Shown here: one piece after another, positions 1 to 7,077 of the stretch | Layout of the letters: the number at the start of each line of letters is the position of its first letter | Numbering within the stretch: position 1 is the stretch's first letter | DNA from: SKPH01 sp051748565 | GTDB taxonomy: Bacteria > Bacillota > Dethiobacteria > DTU022 | Reading direction: 5' to 3' | DNA length: 18,545 nt | Assembly: GCA_051748565.1 (NCBI GenBank) | Contig: JBNJHN010000037.1 | Location: 1 to 18,545, forward strand | Made by a program: the position numbers and the translations under genes | The notes under the pieces: generated by a model | The model's input: only the letters and a program-made list of their open reading frames with translations | The model's database searches: none | What the model was told of the DNA's origin: nothing

Positions 1-1
1 C

Positions 2-151
2 GGCAATACCGGAGGAACTACAAAAAGGGTTCTGGAAGTAGGTAACTTTGTAAATGAAAGAATGAGCGTGGTAGGGTCGGCTGAAGTCTGGGAATCTACT
101 AAACAACGCAGCGGTAATGCAAAAACCGGCTTCTGGGATACCGTGAACTAA
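2..151 (+). CDS. 3' end of an unrecognised protein-coding gene (partial)
   Basis: The frame starting at base 2 is open from the left edge to a TAA at 149-151 and gives 49 residues, ending in GFWDTVN. It is followed directly by a strong terminator (190-231), as expected for the end of a real transcription unit. The tail is polar, with a glycine/threonine-rich start and the stretch VGNFVNERMSVVGSAEVW. I do not recognise the family and no motif allows a function. The start and most of the protein lie outside the window. Confidence 0.6.
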   Translation, partial: GNTGGTTKRVLEVGNFVNERMSVVGSAEVWESTKQRSGNAKTGFWDTVN

Positions 152-189
152 ATTCGGACCAGTATTTAGAAACCAGGATAATTAATAAA

Positions 190-231
190 AGAGGTGTACA
201 GGATGGCATTAATCCTGGAGCCTCTTTTTTT
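190..231 (+). terminator. Rho-independent terminator after the first partial gene
   Basis: A two-part stem is formed by AGAGG (190-194) with CCTCT (221-225) and CAGGAT (199-204) with ATCCTG (212-217), with small internal loops. It is followed at once by a run of seven T (225-231). It sits 38 bp after the stop codon of the partial gene. The last T of the run begins the -35 box of the next promoter, so termination and the new start are packed together. Confidence 0.85.
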
Positions 232-258
232 GACATTAAAATTTATAGTAAGTATACT
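230..258 (+). promoter_or_regulatory. Sigma-A promoter for the 2,3-aminomutase gene
   Basis: TTGACA (230-235) and TATACT (253-258) are separated by exactly 17 bp. This is a perfect -35 and a 5/6 -10, with expected transcription start near 265 and a leader of about 44 nt before the ATG at 309. It lies directly after the upstream terminator. No operator-like dyad was seen around it, so expression may be constitutive or controlled elsewhere. Confidence 0.75.
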
Positions 259-308
259 TTAATAGAGAACAGAATGAAAATTTCAGGATAAGGAGAGATT
301 ATGCCAAG

Positions 309-1547
309 ATGGAAACTGAAAAAAGCACAGCCGAAAGGCAGCAAATTGCCCTTGAACGTGCGGCGGAGCTTAAGAACAGAATTAGCGATTACAGGGAATC
401 ACTGGAAACAATGCCAACCGGTTTTAAGCGTTGGCCTCAAATATTAGAAAGCCAGAAAAGGATCAAAGAATATTTTAAAGCTTCCGATGAAGAATGGGAT
501 AACTGGCGCTGGCAGTTGAAAAACCGCATAACCAGGACTGATGTATTAAAAGAACTATTACCCCTTGACAAAAAAGAGATTGAAGAGATTGATAAAACCG
601 GGTCACAGTATCGCTGGGCGGTTTCTCCCTACTATCTCAGCCTGATTGACCCCGATAATCCGGATGACCCCGTAAAGAGGCAGTGCATTCCACTAATTGA
701 TGAATATCTTGATCAGGGCGGTTACGACGATCCCATGGGCGAAGAATATACTTCACCCAAATCTGCTGTAACAAGGCGTTATGCGGACCGCTTAATTATA
801 AAGGTAACCAACCAGTGCGCAATGTACTGCAGGCATTGTCAGCGCAGGAGATCGATCGGTGAAAAAGACCTTGCCACCCCACGGGAACAGCTGCAAGAAG
901 CTCTCGATTATATTCGCGATAACGATGAAATTAGAGATATCCTGATGACCGGCGGAGACGGATTTATGCTTGACAATCAGACCATTGCCTGGCTTCTTGA
1001 TGAGCTTGATGATATTCCTCATGTTGAAATTAAGCGGTTTGGAACGCGGACACCGGTTACAATGCCGCAGAGAGTCGATGATGAGCTGTGCCGGATTTTT
1101 TCTGAACACTTACCGCTTTATGTCAATACTCATTTCAATCATCCACTGGAGGTTACCCCCAGGGCCCGGGAAGCCTGCTTTAAACTGGCCCGGTCAGGTG
1201 TCAGCATAGGAAACCAGTCAGTACTCCTTAAGGGAGTGAATAATGATCCTTTCATCATCCGTAAACTTAACCAGGATTTATTGCAAGCCATGGTTCGACC
1301 TTATTATATTTTTCATGCAAAAGCGGTTAAAGGCACATCTCATTTTCGCACGAAAGTGGAGGAAGGCATTGAGGTTATGGAAAAATTGCGCGGTTATACT
1401 TCCGGCCTCGCTGTTCCTTACTTCGTAATCAATGCTCCGCTTGGGAATGGTAAAATACCAATGCTTCCTGAATACCTTGTTAGCAGCGGAAAGGATTATA
1501 TTATGATCAGAACGTGGGAAAATAAAGTATTACGATATGAAAATTGA
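309..1547 (+). CDS. eam: Glutamate 2,3-aminomutase (radical SAM, PLP-dependent; KamA/AblA family)
   Basis: 412 residues, the usual length for the family. The radical SAM cluster motif CxxxCxxC is C170-C174-C177 (CAMYCRHC) and the PLP lysine corresponds to K382 in the glycine-rich APLGNGKIP. The protein is close to lysine 2,3-aminomutase (RWQ, YYLSLIDP, THFNHP, GNQSVLL blocks). However, the two aspartates that hold the lysine side-chain amino group there (Asp293 and Asp330 of the Clostridium subterminale enzyme) are replaced by K338 and N375, keeping the same 37-residue spacing. This Lys/Asn pair is the published signature of glutamate 2,3-aminomutase, which makes beta-glutamate from L-glutamate. 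Beta-glutamate can be a compatible solute, so a role in salt tolerance is an inference. The N-terminus carries the extra helical segment of about 60 residues seen in such enzymes. The SD AAGGAG at about 290 is 13 nt from this ATG, rather far; another ATG at 301 is out of frame. The gene is monocistronic. Confidence 0.82.
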   Translation: METEKSTAERQQIALERAAELKNRISDYRESLETMPTGFKRWPQILESQKRIKEYFKASDEEWDNWRWQLKNRITRTDVLKELLPLDKKEIEEIDKTGSQYRWAVSPYYLSLIDPDNPDDPVKRQCIPLIDEYLDQGGYDDPMGEEYTSPKSAVTRRYADRLIIKVTNQCAMYCRHCQRRRSIGEKDLATPREQLQEALDYIRDNDEIRDILMTGGDGFMLDNQTIAWLLDELDDIPHVEIKRFGTRTPVTMPQRVDDELCRIFSEHLPLYVNTHFNHPLEVTPRAREACFKLARSGVSIGNQSVLLKGVNNDPFIIRKLNQDLLQAMVRPYYIFHAKAVKGTSHFRTKVEEGIEVMEKLRGYTSGLAVPYFVINAPLGNGKIPMLPEYLVSSGKDYIMIRTWENKVLRYEN

Positions 1548-1718
1548 TAATAAATGTTTTTTAATTTTTAATATAAATCTAAGAAGGTTCTTTTATTTAC
1601 AATTATCTTATTCCTCCATAGATACTTGTATGCCCGATTGGAACATTATAATAAGCCAGGGGTCAGAAATTCCTGTCAATTAAATAATTTAGCTTATTAA
1701 TTTAGTGGAGGTCATATA

Positions 1719-2729
1719 GTGCGAGCAAGATTAATTTATTTATCAGCATTTATTCTAGCTTTCAACATGCTCTTTGTCGTGTGGGGTTGCGCGCCGCTCG
1801 GAGATATGGTTGATGAACTCGATATCGACACTGACCCGGTAGACGAAGAGCCCGTGGATGAAGATATCTTTATTATAGTTGCTGCCGGAAGACCTGGTGA
1901 AATATATTTTTCACTTGGTGCAGGTTTAGCATACGTTTTTGAGCGCCGAATCCGGGGAACTACCGCAATTTCGGAAACCACAAGGTCGCCTGTTGAAAAC
2001 TGCCGCCTTGTTGCCAGTGGCGAGTCAGAAATGGGTATGGCAATGGCAGACGTAGCATGGGATGCCTACACAGGGGCAGGACCGTTTGAAGACGATGGTG
2101 AACTGCCGATACGCACTTTGTTTTCAATGTATCCGGCCCAGCAGCATCTTATTACAATTGAAGGATCCGGTATTGAATCAATTGATGACCTGGTCGGTAA
2201 AACAGTCAGTGTTGACGCTCCCGGCAGTGGAGCCGAAGTTACCTCTTACATTATTCTTGAAGCAGCAGGAATTCTGGATGATGTGAACACAGTTAATTAC
2301 TCCCAGCCAGAAGCTGCAGATGCCCTGATTGACGGGATGGTTGATGCGGTGTTTTATAACTTTGCATCACCTGCAGCTGTAGTCGATCAGATCCAGGCAT
2401 CCAGGGATGTTAAATTTATTCCCCTGGAAATGGATTTGATTGATACTATAATTACAAACTTCCCCTATTTCTCTCCCGGAGCAATACCGGCCGGCCACTA
2501 CGGCCTCATGGAAGATATCTCTGCCCTTACTGTGGGTAACCTGATGGTAGTTCATGAAGATATGGATGAGCAGTTGGCCTACGATCTGCTTCAAGCTATA
2601 TTCCACGAAGACTCGCTGGCTGAATTGGTCGGTATCCATCCAATTGCCCGGAACTTCCAGGTTGCTCTTGCTGCCAAAGCGCCCGTGCCTTTACATCCAG
2701 GAGCAGAACGTTTCTTTCAGGATAGATAA
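1719..2729 (+). CDS. TAXI-family TRAP transporter solute-binding lipoprotein
   Basis: 336 residues beginning at a GTG preceded by GTGGAGGT. The N-terminus is a lipoprotein signal peptide: R2/R4, a hydrophobic core, then VVWGC with the lipidated cysteine at C24. After it comes a short acidic linker rich in D, E, P and V (residues about 29-50). The mature domain has features of the TRAP-associated extracytoplasmic immunogenic type: a start like IIVAAGRPGEIYFSLGAGLA, a TTRSPVENCRLVASGESEMGMA block near 85-110, and KTVSVDAPGSGAE near 166-178. Known TAXI proteins deliver carboxylates such as glutamate or other organic acids to a fused DctQM permease. No permease gene is adjacent: the next gene is a stress protein. 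The protein therefore works either with a permease encoded elsewhere or as a sensor. The ligand is unknown. Confidence 0.82.
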   Translation: MRARLIYLSAFILAFNMLFVVWGCAPLGDMVDELDIDTDPVDEEPVDEDIFIIVAAGRPGEIYFSLGAGLAYVFERRIRGTTAISETTRSPVENCRLVASGESEMGMAMADVAWDAYTGAGPFEDDGELPIRTLFSMYPAQQHLITIEGSGIESIDDLVGKTVSVDAPGSGAEVTSYIILEAAGILDDVNTVNYSQPEAADALIDGMVDAVFYNFASPAAVVDQIQASRDVKFIPLEMDLIDTIITNFPYFSPGAIPAGHYGLMEDISALTVGNLMVVHEDMDEQLAYDLLQAIFHEDSLAELVGIHPIARNFQVALAAKAPVPLHPGAERFFQDR

Positions 2730-2771
2730 TATATGTATTGAACAATAGATCGAATAGAGCATATATTATCT
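2724..2771. repeat. 12-bp perfect inverted repeat between the TAXI gene and the usp gene
   Basis: AGATAATATATG (2724-2735) and CATATATTATCT (2760-2771) are perfect inverted copies separated by 24 bp. The left arm includes the stop codon of the solute-binding protein gene and the right arm covers the likely -10 box of the usp promoter. No T-run follows, so it is not a standard terminator. It could be an operator or an mRNA 3'-end hairpin. Being AT-rich, it could also be partly chance. Confidence 0.5.
2738..2767 (+). promoter_or_regulatory. Probable promoter of the universal stress protein gene
   Basis: TTGAAC (2738-2743) and TATATT (2762-2767) with an 18-bp spacer lie in the gap before the usp gene. 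The -10 overlaps the right arm of the inverted repeat 2724-2771. Both boxes are imperfect, so this is a moderate call. Confidence 0.45.
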
Positions 2772-2803
2772 GGTAAAAAAGTTTTGGAAGGGGAGCTGTT
2801 TTT

Positions 2804-3244
2804 ATGTATAAGATATTATTAGCTACTGATGGATCAGATTACTCGTTACAATCTCTGCAAAAAATTATTCCTATGGCCAAGGCTATACATGCTGATATTA
2901 CAATCCTTTCAATAGCAGAAGAAATGCCTTTATTAAAAGGCACGGAAGGGATATCAAAAGAAGAGTTGGAAGTACTTTTCAGTACAATTAACAGGGAAGC
3001 AGAATTGGGTCTGGAAAAGGCAGCCGAGCTTTTTGAGTCTGAGGGATTGGGCGTTGAAACCAGACTCCGGGCAGGAAAACCTGCGGAGACAATTTGTAAA
3101 GAAGCCGAAGAAGGAGGTTTTGACCTGGTTGTTCTCGGCGATACCGGCCGCGGTGGATTAAAGGAGCTGTTCCTGGGCAGCGTCAGCAACAAGGTAGCCC
3201 ACCAGGTCAAGACTGATGTCATGATTGTTAAGAGGAAGCAATAA
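2804..3244 (+). CDS. Universal stress protein, UspA family, ATP-binding type
   Basis: 146 residues, a single Usp domain of normal length. It opens with MYKILLATDGSDYS, the typical first strand with the nucleotide-contacting Asp. It contains the full ATP-binding signature G-2x-G-9x-G-S as GDTGRGGLKELFLGS (G112 to S126), so it belongs to the ATP-binding (MJ0577-like) branch rather than the non-binding UspA branch. The C-terminus DVMIVKRK forms the usual dimer strand. The SD GGAAGGGGAG lies before the ATG. Such proteins act in the cytoplasm in stress and energy signalling. In many anaerobes and halophiles they lie beside transport proteins, as here beside the TAXI lipoprotein. Any functional link between the two is inference from position. 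Confidence 0.85.
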   Translation: MYKILLATDGSDYSLQSLQKIIPMAKAIHADITILSIAEEMPLLKGTEGISKEELEVLFSTINREAELGLEKAAELFESEGLGVETRLRAGKPAETICKEAEEGGFDLVVLGDTGRGGLKELFLGSVSNKVAHQVKTDVMIVKRKQ

Positions 3245-3295
3245 CAGTTTAATTTACCAGGTCACACCATTTCAAGCACTATTAAATAAGACCAA

Positions 3296-4357
3296 TCAGC
3301 TATTGATATAATCAAGTATTTTTCCCCACTGGAGATATTTGTCAATTGTTTTTTTAACCAGATTGATTGCATCCTTGTTTTGAGGGTGTATGCTGCGGTA
3401 AACGCTTTGCAGGTTCTCAATTGTTGTATAGGTATCTTCGTGAACCAGGATTACCGGTACCCCTTTTTCTTCGGCACGTGAAAGGACCCGAACATCCGGG
3501 TAAAGCCCCCCGGTAAAAACAATCACCGAAGTGCTGGTCTCCAGGGCGGTCAGGGCCATATCGCTGCGGTCGCCTCCGGTAATGAGCGCTTTGTTCGGTG
3601 CCCGGCGCAGGTATCCAAGGGCGCTTTCTATGGTCATTGTACCGACAAGAACTTCTTCAACTAAACGGTTCATATGATCCGGCGCGGCCAGAACTTCGCC
3701 ATGGAGAACATCATGAAATTCGGCAACTGTCGGTGAAGAAATTTCAACCTGGCGGGGGATTACACCCAGCACATCAAAACCCTTTTCTTCAACAAGCGGT
3801 TTATAAATACTGTTACTTGTATTCCACTGTGTTTGAAGGACATTATTGAATATACAACCAATTACCGGAATTTTGCGTTCAGACCATAGCTCAAGATAAA
3901 GCAGGTTTTGGTCTATATGAAAATCATCATCGGCTTTGATAACCGGCAAAGCAGAGGCTTCCAGCATCCCGGCAAGATTAAAATCGTCTAAACCCAGGTT
4001 GTGTCCCACGTATGGTTCGATGCTGCCGTCTATTAAGACCACGTCATAACCATCACTGCATTTACTAAAAGCTTTTTTAATTTTTGCCATAAAATCCCGA
4101 TCTTTTTTCATAAATCTGGCTGTAAGGTAATGTGAATTAACCATGATCGGCGAAATTATATCGCTGGAAAATGGCAGGTCAAGGACATCTCTCATCAGGA
4201 GGACATCGTCGTCATCTTTTTTAACCGTTCCCTTACGGAAGCCGAGTGGTTTAAAGTAAGAAACCTTCATTCCTTGGTCCAATAGTTTCAAGCTGATCCC
4301 AAGCGCAGTGGCAGTTTTACCTCCGCCTGCTTTACCGGAAAAATAAATCGCTTTCAT
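3296..4357 (-). CDS. BioD-like P-loop plus DRTGG-domain protein (Pta N-terminal-like), no catalytic PTA domain
   Basis: 353 residues. The N-terminus is a dethiobiotin-synthetase-like P-loop domain with Walker A G8KAGGGKT15 and a strand ending VVLIDG (about 106-111), running to roughly residue 205. The C-terminal part (about 212-325) is a DRTGG-type domain, with TGGDRSD at 260-266 and a FTGGLYPD block. The order is that of the N-terminal regulatory half of long phosphotransacetylases, but the acetyl-transferring domain is missing and the ORF ends naturally after about 30 residues of helix. It lies 20 bp downstream of the ADP-forming acetyl-CoA synthetase gene and is almost surely co-transcribed. 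A role in sensing nucleotide or acetyl-CoA status, or in regulating that enzyme, is inferred. Annotators often call these proteins cobyrinic acid a,c-diamide synthase-like or phosphotransacetylase family. Confidence 0.75.
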   Translation of the reverse strand: MKAIYFSGKAGGGKTATALGISLKLLDQGMKVSYFKPLGFRKGTVKKDDDDVLLMRDVLDLPFSSDIISPIMVNSHYLTARFMKKDRDFMAKIKKAFSKCSDGYDVVLIDGSIEPYVGHNLGLDDFNLAGMLEASALPVIKADDDFHIDQNLLYLELWSERKIPVIGCIFNNVLQTQWNTSNSIYKPLVEEKGFDVLGVIPRQVEISSPTVAEFHDVLHGEVLAAPDHMNRLVEEVLVGTMTIESALGYLRRAPNKALITGGDRSDMALTALETSTSVIVFTGGLYPDVRVLSRAEEKGVPVILVHEDTYTTIENLQSVYRSIHPQNKDAINLVKKTIDKYLQWGKILDYINS

Positions 4358-4377
4358 TTTATCACCCCGTTAAAAAC

Positions 4378-6492
4378 TTATTCTTTCCTTTCAATTGTAA
4401 TCTTGACATCGAGAGCAGTTGCACCCCGTGTATGAACTCGTATGGGGTTTATGTCCATTTCAGTAATCTCATTAAAATCGGTAACCAGAAGGGCGGTTCT
4501 GAGTATGGCATCGCCAAGAGCATCCATATCAGCTGGTTTTTTGCCACGGTAACCCTTCAGCAGGGTATAGGCCTTTGTTTCGGAGATCATTTTATTTACC
4601 TCTTCGCGGTTGTTTAAAGCGGAGGCAAGGCGGAAAGAAACGTCTTCTAACAAGTTGACGTAAATACCGCCCAGGCCGAATACAACAAGAGGACCAAATT
4701 GAATATCCCTCGACATGCCGACAATTACCTCGACACCATCATCAACCATATCCTGTACTTCAACACCATATATGGGAGCGTCCGGTAAAAAATGGCCTAC
4801 GTTTTCCATGATCCGCTGGAAGGCTTTCCTCACATCATTTTCACTGTGAAGTCCAATTTCCACACCACCGACATCAGTTTTATGGGCAATTTTCGGTGAA
4901 GATATTTTCAGTGCAACCGGATAACCAATATCACCGCTAATCTCAACAGCCTCATCTTCTGTTGCAGCCAGGAATATTTTGCTATCAGGAATCCCGTAGG
5001 CGGCCATTACCTGCGACGCTTCATGTCCAAGCAGGACGACACGGCGATCTTCAAAGACACCGTCCAGGGTTTTCCGAACCGCATTCCGGTCAATATTTGA
5101 CAGCAGAACAGCAGGTGCCGGATCAGCTTTTTTGATATGCTCGGCATAACTGAACATTCCAGCCAGTGAGCGAACCGAAGGTTCCGGAAAAGTAAAAACA
5201 GGCAGGCCGTGTTCGGTTAAATAGTTTTTCCCTTTTGTAAGGGTTTTACCGCCCATGTAAACCGACATGATCGGTTTTTTCGGATATTTTCGATTAAGTT
5301 CAACAATTGTTTGGGCAGTTTTTTCCGGTTCGGTTACGGCAGCAGGACTGAGCAGGACAACAGCACTATCCACATTTTCATCCTTGAGGACTGTTTCAAG
5401 AGCAAAGCGGTAACGATCATCCCTGGCATCACCAATTAAATCAACCGGGTTGTAAATATTTGCTTCCGCGGGTAAATTCTCACGTAACAGATCGATAGTA
5501 TCTTTGGTGAAGCGGGCGATTTTTAAGCCGTATTTCTCTACAGCATCAGTAGCGACGATCGCCGGGCCTCCTGAATTTGTAACAACAGCGACCTGGGGAT
5601 GCTGAGGCAGCGGTTGGGTTGAAAATGCCCTGGCCAAATCGAACAGTTCGTTCATAGTCTCGGCTCGCAGGACACCGCTCTGTCTGAAGGCCGCTTCATA
5701 TGCACGATCACTGCCGGCGAGAGCTCCGGTGTGCGAACTGGCAGCCTGGGCTCCCGCATCGCTTATCCCTGATTTAAGGATTATGATCGGTTTGTGCCTG
5801 CTTGCTTCCGAGCACACTTTTACAAACCGATTCCCGTCAGTTATGTCTTCAATATAGCAGAGGATTACATTCGTTTGCGGGTCGGCAGCAGAGCTTTCAA
5901 TTAAGTCAATTTCGTTTAAATCGGCTTTGTTACCCAGGCTAATAAAGCGTGAAAAACCGATCCCCACCTGAAAGCTCCAGTCAAGAATCGCCACCAGCAT
6001 GGCCCCGCTCTGAGAAATAAAGGAGATATTACCCTCGTTGGGGAATCCTCTGGCAAAGGAAGCATTTAGCGGGGTATGTGTATCCATCAGGCCGACACAG
6101 TTCGGACCAAGCATACGCATCTTATACCGGTCGCAAATCGCAGTCAGCTCACGTTCATAATGAAGCCCTTCTTTACCGATTTCTTTAAAACCGGCTGTAA
6201 TCACAATTAATCCTTTTACCCCGGATTTACCGCAATCTTCAGCAACCCGGGCAACCCCGGCTGCAGGCACAGTGATTACTGCCAGGTCTAAGGGCGGCTG
6301 AATATCGCTTACAGAGCTGTAGCATTTTAGACCGGCAATTTCCTCTTCGCGGGGGTTTACAGGGTATATACTCCCCTGGAAACCGCTGGCGATAATATTA
6401 TCGAGGATAGCATAGCCGATTTTTTCTTTAGAACGGGATGCCCCGATAACTGCTATATTACCTGGATTAAAAAAATATTTTATATCCTCCAC
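4378..6492 (-). CDS. Acetate--CoA ligase (ADP-forming), fused alpha-beta subunits
   Basis: 704 residues containing both halves of the ADP-forming acyl-CoA synthetase. There is a CoA-binding Rossmann domain (NIAVIGASR near 12-20, YPVNPREEE near 43-51, MLGPNCVG near 127-134) and succinyl-CoA-ligase-like flavodoxin domains (ISQSGAM near 159-165). The catalytic phospho-histidine H254 lies in SSHTGALAGS. The C-terminal ATP-grasp domain spans about 485-700 (YPVALKISSPKIAHKTDVGG, EMDINPIRVH). The reaction is acyl-CoA + ADP + Pi giving acid + CoA + ATP, an ATP-yielding route to acetate or a related acid in the cytoplasm. The start is GTG at 6490-6492, with SD AAAGGA 8 nt upstream. An upstream promoter and a palindrome are listed separately. 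Acetate is the commonest substrate; related enzymes use propionate, branched-chain or aryl acids, so specificity is not certain. Confidence 0.88.
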   Translation of the reverse strand: MEDIKYFFNPGNIAVIGASRSKEKIGYAILDNIIASGFQGSIYPVNPREEEIAGLKCYSSVSDIQPPLDLAVITVPAAGVARVAEDCGKSGVKGLIVITAGFKEIGKEGLHYERELTAICDRYKMRMLGPNCVGLMDTHTPLNASFARGFPNEGNISFISQSGAMLVAILDWSFQVGIGFSRFISLGNKADLNEIDLIESSAADPQTNVILCYIEDITDGNRFVKVCSEASRHKPIIILKSGISDAGAQAASSHTGALAGSDRAYEAAFRQSGVLRAETMNELFDLARAFSTQPLPQHPQVAVVTNSGGPAIVATDAVEKYGLKIARFTKDTIDLLRENLPAEANIYNPVDLIGDARDDRYRFALETVLKDENVDSAVVLLSPAAVTEPEKTAQTIVELNRKYPKKPIMSVYMGGKTLTKGKNYLTEHGLPVFTFPEPSVRSLAGMFSYAEHIKKADPAPAVLLSNIDRNAVRKTLDGVFEDRRVVLLGHEASQVMAAYGIPDSKIFLAATEDEAVEISGDIGYPVALKISSPKIAHKTDVGGVEIGLHSENDVRKAFQRIMENVGHFLPDAPIYGVEVQDMVDDGVEVIVGMSRDIQFGPLVVFGLGGIYVNLLEDVSFRLASALNNREEVNKMISETKAYTLLKGYRGKKPADMDALGDAILRTALLVTDFNEITEMDINPIRVHTRGATALDVKITIERKE

Positions 6493-6506
6493 TACTACAA
6501 TCCTTT

Positions 6507-6526
6507 ATCAGTATGAATTTACTGAT
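6507..6526. repeat. Palindrome in the leader of the ADP-forming synthetase gene
   Basis: ATCAGTA (6507-6513) and TACTGAT (6520-6526) are perfect 7-bp arms around a 6-bp AT-rich centre. On the minus strand it covers the expected transcription start, just downstream of the -10 box at 6530-6535 and upstream of the SD. This is where a repressor site would lie. No cognate regulator can be named. Confidence 0.4.
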
Positions 6527-6529
6527 TAT

Positions 6530-6558
6530 ATTTTATATGATTGCCGAGGTAGAAGCAA
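6530..6558 (-). promoter_or_regulatory. Promoter of the ADP-forming synthetase operon
   Basis: Read on the minus strand, TTGCTT (6558-6553) and TAAAAT (6535-6530) are spaced by 17 bp, 38 bp before the GTG start. The -10 matches 5/6 and the -35 matches 4/6. It is divergent from the speD promoter, and the two -35 boxes are about 30 bp apart. Confidence 0.5.
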
Positions 6559-6586
6559 TTTTAGATGAATAATTTTCCAGAGCTGA

Positions 6587-6614
6587 TTGACTTTTTAATT
6601 GATTTTGTTACAAT
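6587..6614 (+). promoter_or_regulatory. Promoter of the speD-speE-ndk unit
   Basis: TTGACT (6587-6592) and TACAAT (6609-6614) with a 16-bp spacer; each matches the consensus 5/6. The expected start near 6621 leaves a leader of about 50 nt before the speD ATG. I looked for a SAM riboswitch-like structure in this leader and saw none. Confidence 0.55.
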
Positions 6615-6670
6615 GTATTTTGACGCTTTAGTACAGATAAAAGTCTGATATAAGATAGGAGGTATTAAAG

Positions 6671-7054
6671 ATGAGTGCTTTAGGCCGTCATATTTTGGCT
6701 GAGTTTTACGGCTGCCCTGAAGTGATCCTCGGGGATCTCGAACAGATTAAGCAAAGCATGAAGGCAGCTGCCCTTGAAGCAGGAGCTGAAGTGAGGGAAA
6801 CAGTTTTCCATCAATTCAGTCCCCAGGGCGTAAGCGGCGTGGTTGTTATTTCCGAATCACATCTGGCTATTCATACCTGGCCTGAATTCGGCTACGCTGC
6901 TGTTGATGTTTTTACATGTGGTCAAACTGTAAACCCATGGGTGTCCTGCGACTACTTGAAACAAGCGTTTTCAGCACAGAATATGTCGGCACGTGAAATT
7001 AAGCGCGGCATCTTTGATATCGAACTGGAACATAAACCTGCTGCAAATTATTAG
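6671..7054 (+). CDS. speD: S-adenosylmethionine decarboxylase proenzyme (class 1B)
   Basis: 127 residues, the normal size for the short bacterial/archaeal proenzyme. The autocleavage site is at E62/S63 in ISESHLAIHTWPE, where S63 becomes the pyruvoyl group. The processing residues H68 and C83 (FTCG) are present at the same numbers as in the Thermotoga maritima enzyme. It decarboxylates AdoMet to give the aminopropyl donor used by the next gene. The SD AGGAGGT lies 7 nt before the ATG. speE begins 23 bp downstream, so the two are one operon. This call is essentially certain. Confidence 0.96.
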   Translation: MSALGRHILAEFYGCPEVILGDLEQIKQSMKAAALEAGAEVRETVFHQFSPQGVSGVVVISESHLAIHTWPEFGYAAVDVFTCGQTVNPWVSCDYLKQAFSAQNMSAREIKRGIFDIELEHKPAANY

Positions 7055-7077
7055 CCGCCCGATGGGAGGCAGAAACC

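Noticed and set aside
301..447. A 48-codon frame starting at ATG 301, only 5 nt after the SD AAGGAG, overlapping the start of the aminomutase gene
   Set aside because: The peptide has no recognisable feature and is a frame shadow of the conserved N-terminal extension. A leader peptide cannot be excluded because the SD spacing is better for it than for the ATG at 309, but there is no positive support.
309..1547. Lysine 2,3-aminomutase (kamA/ablA) as product
   Set aside because: Both lysine-binding aspartates are replaced by Lys and Asn, as in glutamate 2,3-aminomutase.
1548..1718. Regulatory RNA or promoter in the AT-rich gap before the TAXI gene
   Set aside because: A TATAAT at 1647-1652 is present but its best -35 (TTGTAT) is only 15 bp away, and no stable hairpin was seen.
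2839..3222. Long minus-strand open frames opposite usp, nfeD and the catabolic genes
   Set aside because: They have no SD, show low-complexity composition mirroring the coding strand, and lie fully inside well-supported genes.
6493..6670. SAM or polyamine riboswitch in front of speD
   Set aside because: The leader after the predicted start is only about 50 nt and shows no matching helices.
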